From Volutella citrinella (lineage: Eukaryota > Ascomycota > Sordariomycetes > Hypocreales > Nectriaceae): a stretch of 64,000 nt of DNA. The position numbers and the translations under genes are program-made. Location of the stretch: NCBI GenBank assembly GCA_034401135.1, contig JAWZSP010000001.1, positions 5,084,001-5,148,000 on the forward strand. Reading direction: 5' to 3'. The notes under the pieces are model-generated. The model was not told where the DNA came from. It ran no database searches and was given only the letters and a program-made list of their open reading frames with translations. Below, one piece after another: positions 13,745 through 25,167 of this stretch (the first letter of the stretch is position 1; each line of letters opens with the position of its first letter).

Positions 13745-13774
13745 GGGAGTGGGAATGGGAATGGGAATGGGGAT
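13745..13774 (+). repeat. Hexamer array with G-quadruplex pattern
   Basis: Five consecutive hexamers (GGGAGT, three GGGAAT, GGGGAT) give five runs of at least three G separated by 3-nt loops. This fits the standard intramolecular G-quadruplex rule (four or more G3 runs with loops of 1-7). It lies about 550 bp upstream of the transporter start. Confidence 0.85.
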
Positions 13775-14876
13775 TTTGGATTTGCAAGCTGGTGGATGCT
13801 GGGGGGAGGGGTGTGGCCGGCAAGGAAGGGCAAGGGGAAGTTGGGAAGGCACAGCACTGAGGTACTTGGGTTAGTCAGTCCTGCAGCAGATCCGTGGCGG
13901 GCGGGATGACATCTGGGCCGCACACCTTGGCAGCCGTTGGGGCGCTCGCAGCTCAACCACGTCGTCATTGTCGCCAAATACTACTGGCTTGGCTGGCGGA
14001 CTTTAGGGCTGACTCCCTTGGGCGCGAAATGGATGCAAATAGAGTTATCGCCGGTATCTCCCCTGTGCCTCACCACCCACGCCCCCCCCATTCGCCCGTC
14101 CACACACCCTGTAATGTTCTGTGCTGTTATTCTGTGCTGTTACTCAGCTGCACCTTTTCGGGGTATCGCTTGCGAGTGGGATGGATGTAGATCCATCTTG
14201 CGCACAGCAGATCTCATTGTTAGCCCCGGGCCCATAATCCTAGCTAGCTGTACAATTCTAAAACAACACAGCATCTGATGTTTCCATCTACTGCTGCTTG
14301 CTTCCTACTTGCCATCTGTTGCTCTTGAAACACACAGCGACTGTGACTCCTCAGAGACGAGACAGACCCGTCTTGCCGTTATCGTCTCATTCCCAACCAT
14401 CACCGCAACCGACCAACCAGATGCACATCCCATCACTCCTAGCATTAGTAGCTTCCTTTGCCGGTGGGAGGCGCCTCTGCCGTCTTGCTGATGCCATTTT
14501 CCGATGTGCAGCGTCTTCTTGCCCGTGCAGATCGGTGAGCGCTAGTCAAGCCCAGTCTGCAACTCTTACGAAGCAACGCCCGTAGCATCATCCTTGCTTT
14601 TTCCCCCTTGGTTTTCTCTGCGCTGTGCAGATCGGGCCGCTGTGTCAAAGCTCCGAGATGGCTTGCCAGAATCTGAAATTGTGAATGGGCATCTCTAATC
14701 ATACAGATCCCTGCTTCTGCTGCTGCTGCAGTCAGAAACGGCCTGCACGTACCGCACAATGCTGCGTTCGCTGGGGAGGCCCAAACGGCCCGCTCTATAT
14801 CGACATGGCTGCCACATGCTTCTCAAACTTTCCATGCGTTCAATACCCGCGTTTTGCACACATCTACACACTCCTT

Positions 14877-14898
14877 GATGACGATGACGACGATGATG
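14877..14898. repeat. GATGAC-type microsatellite
   Basis: A 22-bp imperfect GAT/GAC repeat in non-coding sequence. No function apparent. Confidence 0.7.
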
Positions 14899-16025
14899 TA
14901 TGTTGCTGCCGCTGGCGCTTAATCTTCCGGCACATGTGTTAGCACCAAACCAGGGCCAATGGAAACACCAGAAATGCCAAATAATGCTCTTCTCGCGGGA
15001 CCCTCGGCCGATGAAACAGAAGCCCACCCCCCGAGATTGCCGGGATTAGCTTTTGCACCGCCTGGTGTTGAGTCTCTGACTATCTGCCCAGTCTACTACC
15101 ACGCTGCGGCTTAGAAATCTCACCAGGACTAACACGCCCAATTTCCTAATTAGGCAACCTAGCGACCCCATCCTCGAGCTTGATTAATCACCTTCGGTCT
15201 ATGATCTCGCCGTGTGGCCCTCGCAATCGACCCCAATTCGCTAGCCCATTGGCCAGCACTTGACCCATCTCTTTCGCCATATCGTTATGGTGCATCCTCA
15301 AAGGCAGCCATCTGCATCTTGGCATCCAGGGGTCTCGGCCTAGACCGACCCCTTCCATGCCATTGACTCACCCGCCGGGAACACCCTTTGTAGTCCTTTC
15401 TCATGCTGGCTGCGGCTCAAGCACATGGCATGGATGCCACTACTACTAGCCAGTAGTGGCATGTGACTTCTGTCAGAAATTTGATTGTGCTTCACCACCG
15501 CGTGGGCCAGCATCTTACATGGCACGTCAGTGAGGCCCTCTCTCTCTCTTCTCCTCTCTTCCCCTTCGCTCGCCAATGTCGCCGATAATGTTGACATGAT
15601 GGCGAGAATAAGCTCATCAGAGCGGGGCCCTTTGGTAGAGATCGACCCTAACCCCGGATCCCTCGGGTTGTGCTGACAATGTGTAGAATGTTTAATCGCT
15701 AAAGCGTGCGCCACGTCCATCATCGCGCCCGCTTCGCGAGGAGGTGGGCACGGCACGCACGCCATCCCACAGCATAACGCTTCAGTGCAGCAGAGTCCAC
15801 GTCACGCAAGCTCCAAAAGTGCCGAGTAAGTGAGTCTTGGTCCCTTCTAACATATGATTAATGCCGCCTCATCGCGGTGGCGCCCGTCTCGCATGTCGTA
15901 TCGAGCCGAGCGCCGAGCCTGGGGAAGCACCTTTGCTAGCTACCTTGCCAAGCTTGCCTAGGAGCTACTGGTAGGTACCAGGTAGCCCAAGCTTATTCTG
16001 CGGTTGTCTTTTCCCAGGTTCCTCC

Positions 16026-18005
16026 CTACCGGGGCACCGCTGACGATCGCCGGTGGGCCCTCATGACTTGCTCTGGGTCTACCGACGGCCTGTCATGTCC
16101 AAGCCCCCTCATTGCGCTTAGTCTTTGCTCCAGACGATGTCGCCGAACCACCTTCTCTGCCATGGCGACGGCGCCAATGTTGCCATCCTGAATGATCTCG
16201 TCGATGAGTGCCCATCCTCTCTCGTCCTCAGCGCGAAGGGTGCTATCAACAAGGGGCTCGATCCATCGCCACCCCCTCCAAAACGGCTCCTTGTTCGGCT
16301 TGTCAGTCACGATCCGCTTCGCCCGGTTCATAAACTCTAATGCGAGGTCGATGTCGTCGGCACGCGCGCAGCCAGAGATTAACTCGTCGTAGACCTCTAT
16401 GCCGTCGCGCTCCTCGGCCACTGGTCGAGGCAGGAAGACCTTGTAATCTTTGGCAAGCGCCCACTGAACATCCACATCGGCCTCCTTGCTGCCCAATACC
16501 ATGGTTTGCAGGATGCCGAAATCAGGCCGCCGCCCGCTGAGGGTGAACGTGGCGTGGTAGAGCCGCATCGCAGTGTCGTGTCTGCCTGTGTCAACCAGCG
16601 CCTGAAGCACTGCACCAATGGCCCGTAGAGGCGCACGGTTGTTTGCCCCGATGGTATCCAGGGCAGCTAGAGCGTCGTCAATCCGCTCATGCTTCTCCAT
16701 CATGGCAAGATAGATGGCCCTGAAGCTGGCGCGATTCAGCGTAACTCCACCACCCTCCATAATAGCGAATGTGTTCATCGCACCATAAATGTCTCCATTG
16801 TTCACAAAGGCGTCTGCGAGAGCCTCTTGATGGTACGCCTGCACCGGCCCGCGCGATGACAGCTTTTCAATGGCTTCAGTTGCCAGCACCGTGTCGCCAT
16901 GCCTGGCGGCCGTGCACAGCACCTTGTCCACCATGCCATCCGAAGGGTTGAGGATGGGATCCTTGACGTATCTATCCCAGATAAATTTCGTGCCCGCGTG
17001 GTGCATTGCATGGCTGAACGTGTCGAGGCAATGCAGAAGCAGGCTGCGGAGAGCCATGTCCGTCCCCTTCGCGTACCGCCTCTGGTGCAGCATAAGAAAG
17101 AGCTGATCCAGGAAGCCAGCCCTGGCGAACTCAACGAGGAAAATGTCGTACGCCCAGAGGGATACCTTCTGCCCGCTTTCCAACGTCTTAGTGAGCATAT
17201 TGTACGCCCGCTCATGTTGATCGTCTCGTAGTAAGCCGACCATGTAGTGCTGCTTTGTCTGTATGTCTATATCAAACCAGTACTTCTTCATCGTGTCCAT
17301 GACCATCTCGCGCATAATTGGGTCCGGGTGAACAGCCAATGCCTCCATCGCGCTGCGGCATATCGTCACCGTTGGGGCGAGGCCCTGCGCAAGCATGTCT
17401 TTCCAAATCTTCTTGATTCCAATACTGGAACCGTTGGGGTGCGCCATGGCATCCATCATACACTCGTATATGAAACTGTTGAGGGGATGTTGTCGACTTG
17501 GGTGCATGACAAGGTGCCTTACAAGCTGGATGATGCGCTTGTGGCGGTTTTGGATATGGATCGAGCCATCGGTATCGGTTTCGCGGAGCTTTCTCAGACT
17601 CTGAACGATGTCGTGCGTCGAGTAGTTGGTGAGAAACGCTTTGGGGTGCCAGCTCTCTCGAGGTTCGTCTGGTGACTGGTTTGCGGAATTTGGCAATCCC
17701 TCTCCTTGGTGGACACCACCCTCCCCCGCCTCTTCCGCAATGTCGTCATCCTTCAACAGCCACAAGGGTATTGGGCCTTCGGTTTTGGGAGGTTCAACGG
17801 TTTGTACCTCGCTCGAGTTACCGTCAGACGAGGTGGTTGCTATTCTTCGGCGCTGAATCAGTTGGGAAGAGTGTTGGCAGCCTGGGGCGGATCGTCGTTT
17901 GAGAGGAGTCGACAAGGCAAAGGAGGCCTTTGTTAGGGCGCGCCCGTCGACTGCAGGGCATAGAGCGCGCCATAGACCATCGCAGAGAAATTGCGTGCGG
18001 CGCAT
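16026..18005 (-). CDS. Mitochondrial pentatricopeptide-like protein (single exon, 659 aa)
   Basis: The first ATG of the frame is at 18005; the frame runs uninterrupted to 16026. The N-terminus is rich in Arg/Ser/Ala and lacks acidic residues for its first 20 or so positions (MRRTQFLCDGLWRALCP, later HSSQLIQRRRIATTSSDG), as expected for a mitochondrial presequence. The rest is alpha-helical with PPR-like pairs spaced about 35 residues apart, for example FIYECMMDAMAHPN, FVNNGDIYGAMNTFAIMEGG, IYLAMMEKHERIDDALAAL and YDELISGCARADDIDLALEF. PPR proteins bind organellar RNA and act in its processing or translation; the target transcript cannot be told from sequence. It is divergent from lsm4 with only 258 bp between starts. 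A tetratricopeptide-like non-RNA-binding role is the main alternative. Confidence 0.85.
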   Translation of the reverse strand: MRRTQFLCDGLWRALCPAVDGRALTKASFALSTPLKRRSAPGCQHSSQLIQRRRIATTSSDGNSSEVQTVEPPKTEGPIPLWLLKDDDIAEEAGEGGVHQGEGLPNSANQSPDEPRESWHPKAFLTNYSTHDIVQSLRKLRETDTDGSIHIQNRHKRIIQLVRHLVMHPSRQHPLNSFIYECMMDAMAHPNGSSIGIKKIWKDMLAQGLAPTVTICRSAMEALAVHPDPIMREMVMDTMKKYWFDIDIQTKQHYMVGLLRDDQHERAYNMLTKTLESGQKVSLWAYDIFLVEFARAGFLDQLFLMLHQRRYAKGTDMALRSLLLHCLDTFSHAMHHAGTKFIWDRYVKDPILNPSDGMVDKVLCTAARHGDTVLATEAIEKLSSRGPVQAYHQEALADAFVNNGDIYGAMNTFAIMEGGGVTLNRASFRAIYLAMMEKHERIDDALAALDTIGANNRAPLRAIGAVLQALVDTGRHDTAMRLYHATFTLSGRRPDFGILQTMVLGSKEADVDVQWALAKDYKVFLPRPVAEERDGIEVYDELISGCARADDIDLALEFMNRAKRIVTDKPNKEPFWRGWRWIEPLVDSTLRAEDERGWALIDEIIQDGNIGAVAMAEKVVRRHRLEQRLSAMRGLGHDRPSVDPEQVMRAHRRSSAVPR

Positions 18006-18263
18006 CGCGATCAATTCTGCTGGTGTGTGTTTGAACTGAATGAAGCTTTGGCGATGCCTCCAATATTTTTAGTCCGTCGGCGGAACGGTTCCGCCACCAT
18101 ATCTTTAAAGCGGGGCGATGCAATTTCAGAGGACATCAACTCCCGCGCCGGCTCACCTTGAGCCTCACCGAGAAGTACTCCACTAAGCTTCCTCAACATC
18201 CACTCTGCTCAACGCGCACAGCTTCCACAACGACATTAGGCCGCTGGCGCAAACACCGTCACC
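18006..18263. promoter_or_regulatory. Compact shared promoter of the PPR gene and lsm4
   Basis: 258 bp between divergent start codons; both transcripts must initiate here. No TATA box in a convincing position was seen, consistent with housekeeping expression. Confidence 0.7.
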
Positions 18264-18882
18264 ATGGTACGTGAGAGCCTCGCCGTCCCGATCCAGCGCC
18301 TTCCCCAGGCGCATACCCTTACACGCAAGCGTGCAGACACGATCCAAGCTAACTCGTGACCTCGTCTACTGGGTAGTTGCCCCTCGGTTTATTGAACGCG
18401 GCCCAAGGCCACCCCATGCTGGTCGAGCTGAAGAATGGCGAAAATCTCAACGGACACTTGGTTTCGTGCGACACCTGGATGAACCTCACGCTGAAGGAGG
18501 TGGTGCAAACTAGCCCGGTAGGCAGGCAGACCTTGCGACACTATGAGGGGTCGTCGCAAACGGACAGCGCACTGACGAGGCACCGCAGGAAGGAGACAAG
18601 TTTGTGAAACTGCCAGAGGTCTATGTGAAAGGAAACAACGTGCGCGGAACATGACTCCCCCATTTTGTCTGGATGGGATGCTGACGACTGCATTAGATCA
18701 AGTACCTCCGCGTACCCGACGAAATCATCGACCTGGTTAGCGAGTCGCAGAAGACCCAACAAGGCAACTTCCGAGGTGGCAGAGGAGGCCAGTCCAGAGG
18801 CGACCATGGCGGACGAGGTGGTGGCGACAGAGGCAGGGGACGTGGTGGAGGTCGTGGCCGGGGCCGGGGGCGAGGCCAATGA
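18264..18882 (+). CDS. lsm4: U6 snRNA-associated Sm-like protein Lsm4 (four exons, 126 aa)
   Basis: Lsm4 is a subunit of the Lsm1-7 ring (mRNA decapping and decay, P-bodies) and the Lsm2-8 ring (U6 snRNP, splicing). Exons are 18264-18266 (the ATG only), 18377-18517, 18589-18639 and 18697-18882; introns of 110, 71 and 57 bp. The joined protein begins [19 protein letters not shown], the conserved Lsm4 start, and carries Sm1 ([18 protein letters not shown]) and Sm2 ([14 protein letters not shown]). The tail is an RGG-rich stretch (about 95-126) typical of Lsm4 and linked in yeast to P-body aggregation. Without the first intron the frame lacks an ATG before GHPM and would lose conserved residues, so the one-codon exon is well supported. 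Confidence 0.95.
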
Positions 18883-19455
18883 GGGACGGCAGCCCCTGCG
18901 AACTGTGAGGAATAGGCCAGCCACGGCTCATCGTGATCATCACCAGCAGCGACATGCCAGACGCTCGCGGAATACGGGTTGGTCACAGGAGACGAGATGG
19001 AGGCACGAGATATCCCCCGGTAGGTCGGCAGCCACTCCCCTCCTCTGGCCCCTTCGGGTTACAATGCCCGAGATGGAGAGATCGGGAGCATGGCCAAGGC
19101 GCGTAATTATCATCATGCCAAATTAGCACGGTGTTGAAGATGGCTCTTGGAAACGCAACAGATACACAACGATGAGGCTGCACGAAAGGGCCTCTGGCAT
19201 GAACGTGATGTAAAGTCATGTTTGTCTATAAATCGTAATAAAAATGTATGGCCTTCTACCACATGGTCTTTACTGCCTTGATTGTTGTCAGTCTGACCTA
19301 ATTCCATCCTTCCCATGCACCCTCCCACGTGCGTTCATGTTTCAAAACATTGCCAAGAAGACATCAAGTCGAAGCAAAATATTCATTACAGCGCCTTGTA
19401 CAACTCATCAAAGTAAACAAAGTACAACATGTCCTCTCGGCCTTTCTACCATAGT
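18883..19455. other. Convergent 3' flanks of lsm4 and fas2
   Basis: 573 bp between two stop codons pointing at each other. An AATAAAAATG element near 19237 could serve as a poly(A) signal for lsm4. No gene seen. Confidence 0.5.
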
Positions 19456-22400
19456 CTAAAAGTTGGCAACAGCCACGGCAATCGCCTGGCTCTCGGAGTG
19501 AGAGATGGACAGAGTAATGTCCTTCACACCGGCCTTCTTAGCAGCGGCAGCAGCCTCGCCGTGAAGCTACAATAGAGGTTAGTTGAGAGTTCTAGAGGGA
19601 TCTTTCTTTTCTTTTCTTTTCCGCTTGGGCTGGGGAACTCACAGAAACGGTGGGGGCGCCAGTCTCGTTCTTCACGATTTCAATGTCCTTCATGGCGGCG
19701 CCAGCTCCCTTGCTAGCAACACCCAGAGACTTGAAGACGGCCTCCTTGGCACTCCATCGACCAGCAAACGAGCTCTGGGGGCTGGGTGCCTTTCGGCAGT
19801 AGGCGATCTCATTGGCGGTGAAGTTGCGCTCCACAAAGGTGTCGTTCTCGATGTTGACGGCAGAGATATCCTCGACGTCCACGCCGACCTTGCTGTTGCC
19901 ACCGGTCACCTTCTGGGCCAGAGTCTGCATGAGCTGCTCAGTCTCCTTGGCCTTGGACGAAGCAACGACCTTCTCAGACTGCTTCATGAAGTCGGCAGAG
20001 AACTTGAGCTCGGTGGTCTTCTTGTCCTCGGAGACACGGGCATCGGGGTTCAGCAGCACCTTGCTGAGCTGATCCTCAGCGTAGGGCGGGCTGTTCTTGG
20101 CAACAAACAGTGTGTTGTTGATGAGGCCGTTGTGGAAGTAGCGGTAGGCCTTCTTCTGTCGGGCATCGACCTTGGCGCAGTACTCAAGGTAAGTCTTCTC
20201 GTCGAGAGTGGCGAAGAGATACTTGGGGTGGACGCCAATGGCCTGGGCTCCCTTCTGACCGAAACCGAAAGAGGTCACGGAGAAGGCCTTGATGCCATCA
20301 GTCTGGAGGCTTCGGCTGGGGTAGACAATAAGGTCAAAGTCCTCCATGACAGGATCGACATTGTCGGCGTTGCGGTTACCAGGGACCAAGCCGCTGTTGA
20401 GCACCTGCAGACAGCCGTTCATCATCCAGGCACCAGCAGCACCCTTGGGGTGACCGGTGAGGTACTTCTGGAAGATACCCAGAACGGCATTGCCCTTCTT
20501 GCGGCCAAGGTGGCGAAGCTGCTGGCAGATGACAGACGACTCGTTCTTGTCGTTGGCCTTGGTGGAAGTTCCGTGGAACGAGGCAACACCAAGGTCGTCG
20601 ATGGTGAGACCCCAGGTGGCCAGAGCACCACGAAGGGGAGCGATGGTGGGATCGCTCTTCCAGAAGTGGTTACCCATGCTGCGGAGAAGCTCCCTCTCCT
20701 GACGAGCAGCCTCCTTTTCAATGTGGATGAAGCGCTCCTGGGAGTACTCCTTCTCATCAAAGGCGGCGCCCTGGGCCTTCATGGCGTCAATCTCGTCATG
20801 AACATACTCAAGCTCCGACTCCTGCCACTGCTTGATTTGCTTCTTGCGGCGCTCGATCTGGCGGCGTCGGTACTTGATGTCGAGCAGAGGCGAAGGGAAC
20901 TTGCCAGCATGCTCACGAGCGGTGGTGAGAACACCCTGTCCAGGAGCGGGAACTGATCGACCAATCTTGTCGGAGGCAGTGGTGGTGAGAGCCAAGATAC
21001 CGTGGATGGGAACACCCATATCCAGGGCGAGCTTGGCAGTCATAATCACCTGGATACCGCAACCCTGGGACTCCATGAAGCCATTTCGGGTAGTGGTAGT
21101 GGGACGAGACATCTCCTTAGGGGTGCGGCCATGAGCGAACTCATCGACAGTGTTGCTGGTGGCCTTCATGTTGGCGAACTCATACGAGCCCTCCTCACCG
21201 AAGTCATCGAAGCCACCAACGAAGCACACACGAGCCTTGCCCTCCATGATGGTCTCGTAACCAATGTCCACCGACTCGACGGCAGTGGCGCAAGCACCGA
21301 CGGGGGTCTTGATAGGGCCAGAAGAGGAGATCAACAACATGTTAACCCAGGCGGCCATGGTGTTGATGAAAGACTCCTGAAGAATGTCGTTCTGGACAGG
21401 CTGGTCAAGGAAGCGAGTGCGGTGCATGTCACGAAGAGCAGCAGCACCACCCATACCGGAACCAACACAGTTACCAACCTCTGACACGTGGACATACTTG
21501 TAGAACTCATAGGGATCAGTAATACCGCAAGACAGAAGAGCCTCGGCGGTCGAGACAAGCAGGAACAGGGTGACGGGATCGACCTGGGAGATGATATCCT
21601 CGGGAATGCCGTAACGCTTGGGGTCCCAGCCGGTGGGAATCTGGCCGGCAACCAGGCGGTCAAAGCGGAGAGCCTTAGGGATCCAGAGACCAGCGCCCTT
21701 GCGCATGCGGACAATGTACTCGCCGCTCTCGGGAATCTCGAAGATCTCCACCTTGTCACCGTGCTCGCGCTTGAACTCCTCGGCAGTCTCCTTGGAGGCC
21801 TCGAAAGGCTCGAGATCCTCCTCAATGACGACCTCATGGAGGAGCTGCTTCTTGTTGGGGTCGTAACCGCCGAACAGTTCCGGCTCAATGAGACGGATAC
21901 CAGAGTGCTCAAGGATGTGCTTCTCGTACTTGTGCTTGATATCCTTGTCGTCAACGGGCTCGCCGGTCTTGGCGTCAACCCAGCCAGCGTAGGGCTTGCC
22001 CTTGAGATTACCATTGTGGTTCTTGATGAGACCCATGATCCAGGCCATCTCAACGCAACCCTCGAGAGAGAACTCGCCGTAGGCTTCCATCTCCCATCGG
22101 GTGCGGGAGTTACCCCAGGGACCCACTTCGGCAAAGCCAGTAACAACGACGACCTTCTCAAGGTCAACCATACCCTTGAGGTTCTCGTTGAGAGGCTCAA
22201 TCTCCTTCTTCCAGTCGGGACGCTCAGGGAAGTCGAATTTGATGTTGGCACGGGGGTCGATGGTCTTCTTCTTGTAGAGAACCTCTGAGGCAGCACCGTT
22301 GACAATAGTGTGCTCAATGGCACTCTCCTTGCTAACAGCGCGACGAATCTCGCTGGTCTCCATGATGTCCTTACGGAGCTTGGTCATGGTCTCGTTCAGG

Positions 22401-25167
22401 TTGGGAATGAACTGGAGACCACCGTTCAGATCAGCGAAGACAGGCTCAGACTGGCACAGGTCGACCAGGCTGGGCGACATGAGACCCAGGAGGTTGAAGG
22501 CCATTTCCTGCTGGGAGAAAGTGCGAACACCAAAGGCCTCGACGCCCTCGGCAACGATGTTGTTGCCGGACATCAGACCAGTGCCTCGGGTCCAACCAAT
22601 GACGACACCGCAGATAGTGAGGTAGTTGGCCCAGCTCTCCGAGTGCCAGCGGTTGAAGAGGGTCTCAAGACCGAGCTTGGACTCAGAGTACAGACCGTCG
22701 TTGCCGAAAGTGCCGTGGTTGGGGGACAGGGGCAGAACAACCTGAGCAGGTCGGGTCTCGAAACCACGCTCGGCCTTCTCAGCCTTGACACAACCCAACA
22801 GACGGATGAGGTTGGTCAGCATGATACGGTGGGCGAGCTCGGACTTGGAATCGATGGTGTCGATCTGGCGGCCGTTCTCGGAAATGGCGGCGAAGGGGAC
22901 GATGAAGTCAAGGTCCCAGCCAAGACCAGTCTTAGTATCGTAAATATACTGAACAAGAGCCTCGACATCCTGCTTGCTACCCTGGTTGAAAGGAACAACC
23001 ACAATCTGAGAGCCACGAGAGCCATATCGGGTGTACATGGACTGATAGTACTCAGTGACCTCTCGGGAGAATCGGCTGGTGGTGACAATGACCTTGGCGC
23101 CACCACTGACAAGTCCCTGGAGGACTTCAGCTCCAATGGAGCCGGCACCGGCGCCAGTCATAAGAACATACTTGTCCTTGAAGCTCACACCAGACTTCGC
23201 GGCGTCCTCGAGGCAGTTGAGATAGACACCGGTCAGCTTCTTGCTGTAGTCCCATCCGTGAAGGTTCTTCTTCTTGAGGTGCAGGAAGGGGATGGTCTCG
23301 ACCTTGCCCTTGCTCTGGTTAGCACCCTTGAGCGTGCGGCGGGGCTTGCCGTTCTCCTTAGGAATGATTTGGCTCTCGTTCATGGCGAGAGAACGGAGGA
23401 CGTCACCATACAGGCTCTTGATTTCAAGCTGGGAGGTCTTGGACATCTTGTGTTGCTGCTTGATGAGCTTGTAGATGCGCTGGAGGTCGTTCTGGACCTT
23501 GGTGCGGTTGCCATACTCGGAAATCTTGCCACCCTCGGCCATCTGCTGGACGTAGTGCTCGAGCTTCCTGCAACTGGCACGGGGGACCTCCTCGTAGTTG
23601 AGGTTGCCCTTGTGGTCCACGGTAGTACGGGGGCCGGTGGGAACTGAAACGTCCTTGTAGTGGGGTGGAACGTTCAGGACCTCCTTGCAGTTCTCAATGA
23701 GCTGCTCTCCAAGCACCTTAGCCAGCTTGTACGTCTCGCCACGATCAGTGGGGCAGTTATCCATGTGGTACTGCATGAAGTCGATAAGCTTGGGGTTGGA
23801 GCGGTTCATAATTCGAATGCACTGGCTGACAATCTCTCGATCAACAACCTGCAGTCTGCCGAAAATGATGTCAAAGTACATGCTGAGGGCATCCTGGCGC
23901 ACCCAGTTCCAGGCCGAATCGTAGGACCGGGCCTTGAGGGGACTGAAGACGGGTTCGATGCCAGAAGCATAGAAGTCACCGTGCTCGGCGGTCCACAGGT
24001 CGATCTGAGCTTGGAGGACCTTCTCGGTCTGTTTCGAGTTGATAGCAGCCTTGTCTCCCTGACGAAGGTCAAGCTTCAAGTATCGGGCGAGGAGCTCGAG
24101 CTGCTGCTTGAAGAGAGCCTTCTGGTCCTTGGTGAGGGCATCAATGGCCGCGGGGTCCATCATCATGCCACCACCGGATCCAGCGGCGGGACCAGCGGCA
24201 GAAGTGGTTGACAGGTTGATGCCAGCGTTGGTGGCATACTTCTGTGTGACGGTGTCGAGGAAGCCCTTGGCGTCACCCTCGGAGCCTAGACGCGCTGGTG
24301 GCTCCATGGTAAGAGCCAGCAGGAGAGCACCATCCTGCCTGCCGGAAGCAAGGCCCCATCGAGTCTCGAGATATTTTCGCGCAGCCGTGATATTGAAACC
24401 ACCAGGCATCTTGGAGGAGATCAATCGGGCGATCAGGGACTGGGATTGCTTTCCGAGCTGGCCATCGAAGGTAGCCTGCATGGCGGCACCAAGCTCGTCT
24501 AGAGGGGTATCTTCGGGCTTCTCGGGGGTTGAACCGAATTCTTTGCCCAAGTCACCGAGAATTTCGTTCTGTAGTGTCGATTTACCTGGCTGATGGTTAG
24601 TTTGGGCGATTCTAAGAAATGACTTAGGAAGTGGTTGTACATACCGCCGACGAGGTCCTTGATGGCCTTATTCAGAGGAACCTCCAACAGAGGCTTCTTC
24701 AGCTTCTGAGCAATAAGCGCGCGAACAATGTCCACAGCCTGAACAGGCTCATCAGGCACTTGCGCAGCAGGTCCTGAGCTGGGGGGAGGGGCAGCAGCCG
24801 CAGGAGCAGCGGCGGCGGCGGGAGTGGCAGAAGCGGGTGCTGCATCGCCAGAGGGGGCAGCAGCAGGCTCAGGCTCGTCCTCGACGGGATCGACATCGTA
24901 GTAGATCTCCTTGGCGTCCTTGTTGTAGCAGAGAATCTGACGCTGAACGGACTTGGCGGCATCGTAGGCCTCATATTTGGAGGCCAACGTTCGCTTGGCC
25001 ATGACACCTAGAGTGTCGGCGGGACCGATTTCCACGACCCGTTCGGCCGTCCTCTCGCCGAGGAAAACATCCTGAGTCTCAATCCACCGCACGGGCGAAG
25101 CGAACTGGTATGCGAGAAGCTCAACGAGCAGAGTGTGGGAGAGCTCCTGCTCAACCTCCGGACGCAT
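19456..25167 (-). CDS. fas2: Fatty acid synthase alpha subunit (three exons, 1858 aa)
   Basis: It forms the alpha6beta6 cytosolic type I synthase with the beta subunit encoded next door and makes palmitoyl- and stearoyl-CoA. Exons are 25167-24645, 24585-19643 and 19566-19456; introns of 59 and 76 bp. The start [20 protein letters not shown] is the standard alpha N-terminus; the frame upstream is open but has no ATG. Order: C-terminal piece of the malonyl/palmitoyl transferase, Ala/Pro-rich linker, acyl carrier domain with Ser177 in [15 protein letters not shown] as the phosphopantetheine site, ketoreductase (nucleotide-binding [15 protein letters not shown] at about 650), ketosynthase with Cys1273 ([10 protein letters not shown]) and His1512 ([11 protein letters not shown]), and the phosphopantetheinyl transferase domain from about 1740 (VGVDVEDIS, later [13 protein letters not shown]). 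Intron 1 cuts the carrier domain two codons before Ser177. A possible 5'-leader intron acceptor (TTTACAG) lies at 25235-25241. All catalytic residues are intact; full length and pairing with fas1 indicate the primary-metabolism enzyme, not a secondary-metabolite FAS. Confidence 0.97.

Larger units (their letters stand above)
13200..16025. other. Gene-free spacer with transporter promoter
   Basis: 2.8 kb between the transporter start and the 3' end of the PPR gene. A C/T-rich tract at about 13425-13470 probably belongs to the transporter promoter or leader. A five-fold G-run hexamer array (13745-13774) and a short GATGAC triplet run (14877-14898) are the only repeats seen. Frames of up to about 140 codons lack any recognisable feature. 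Confidence 0.6.

Noticed and set aside
19583..23647. Several 266-457 codon plus-strand frames antisense to fas2
   Set aside because: Same codon-bias shadow effect opposite a fully conserved enzyme; no recognisable domain.
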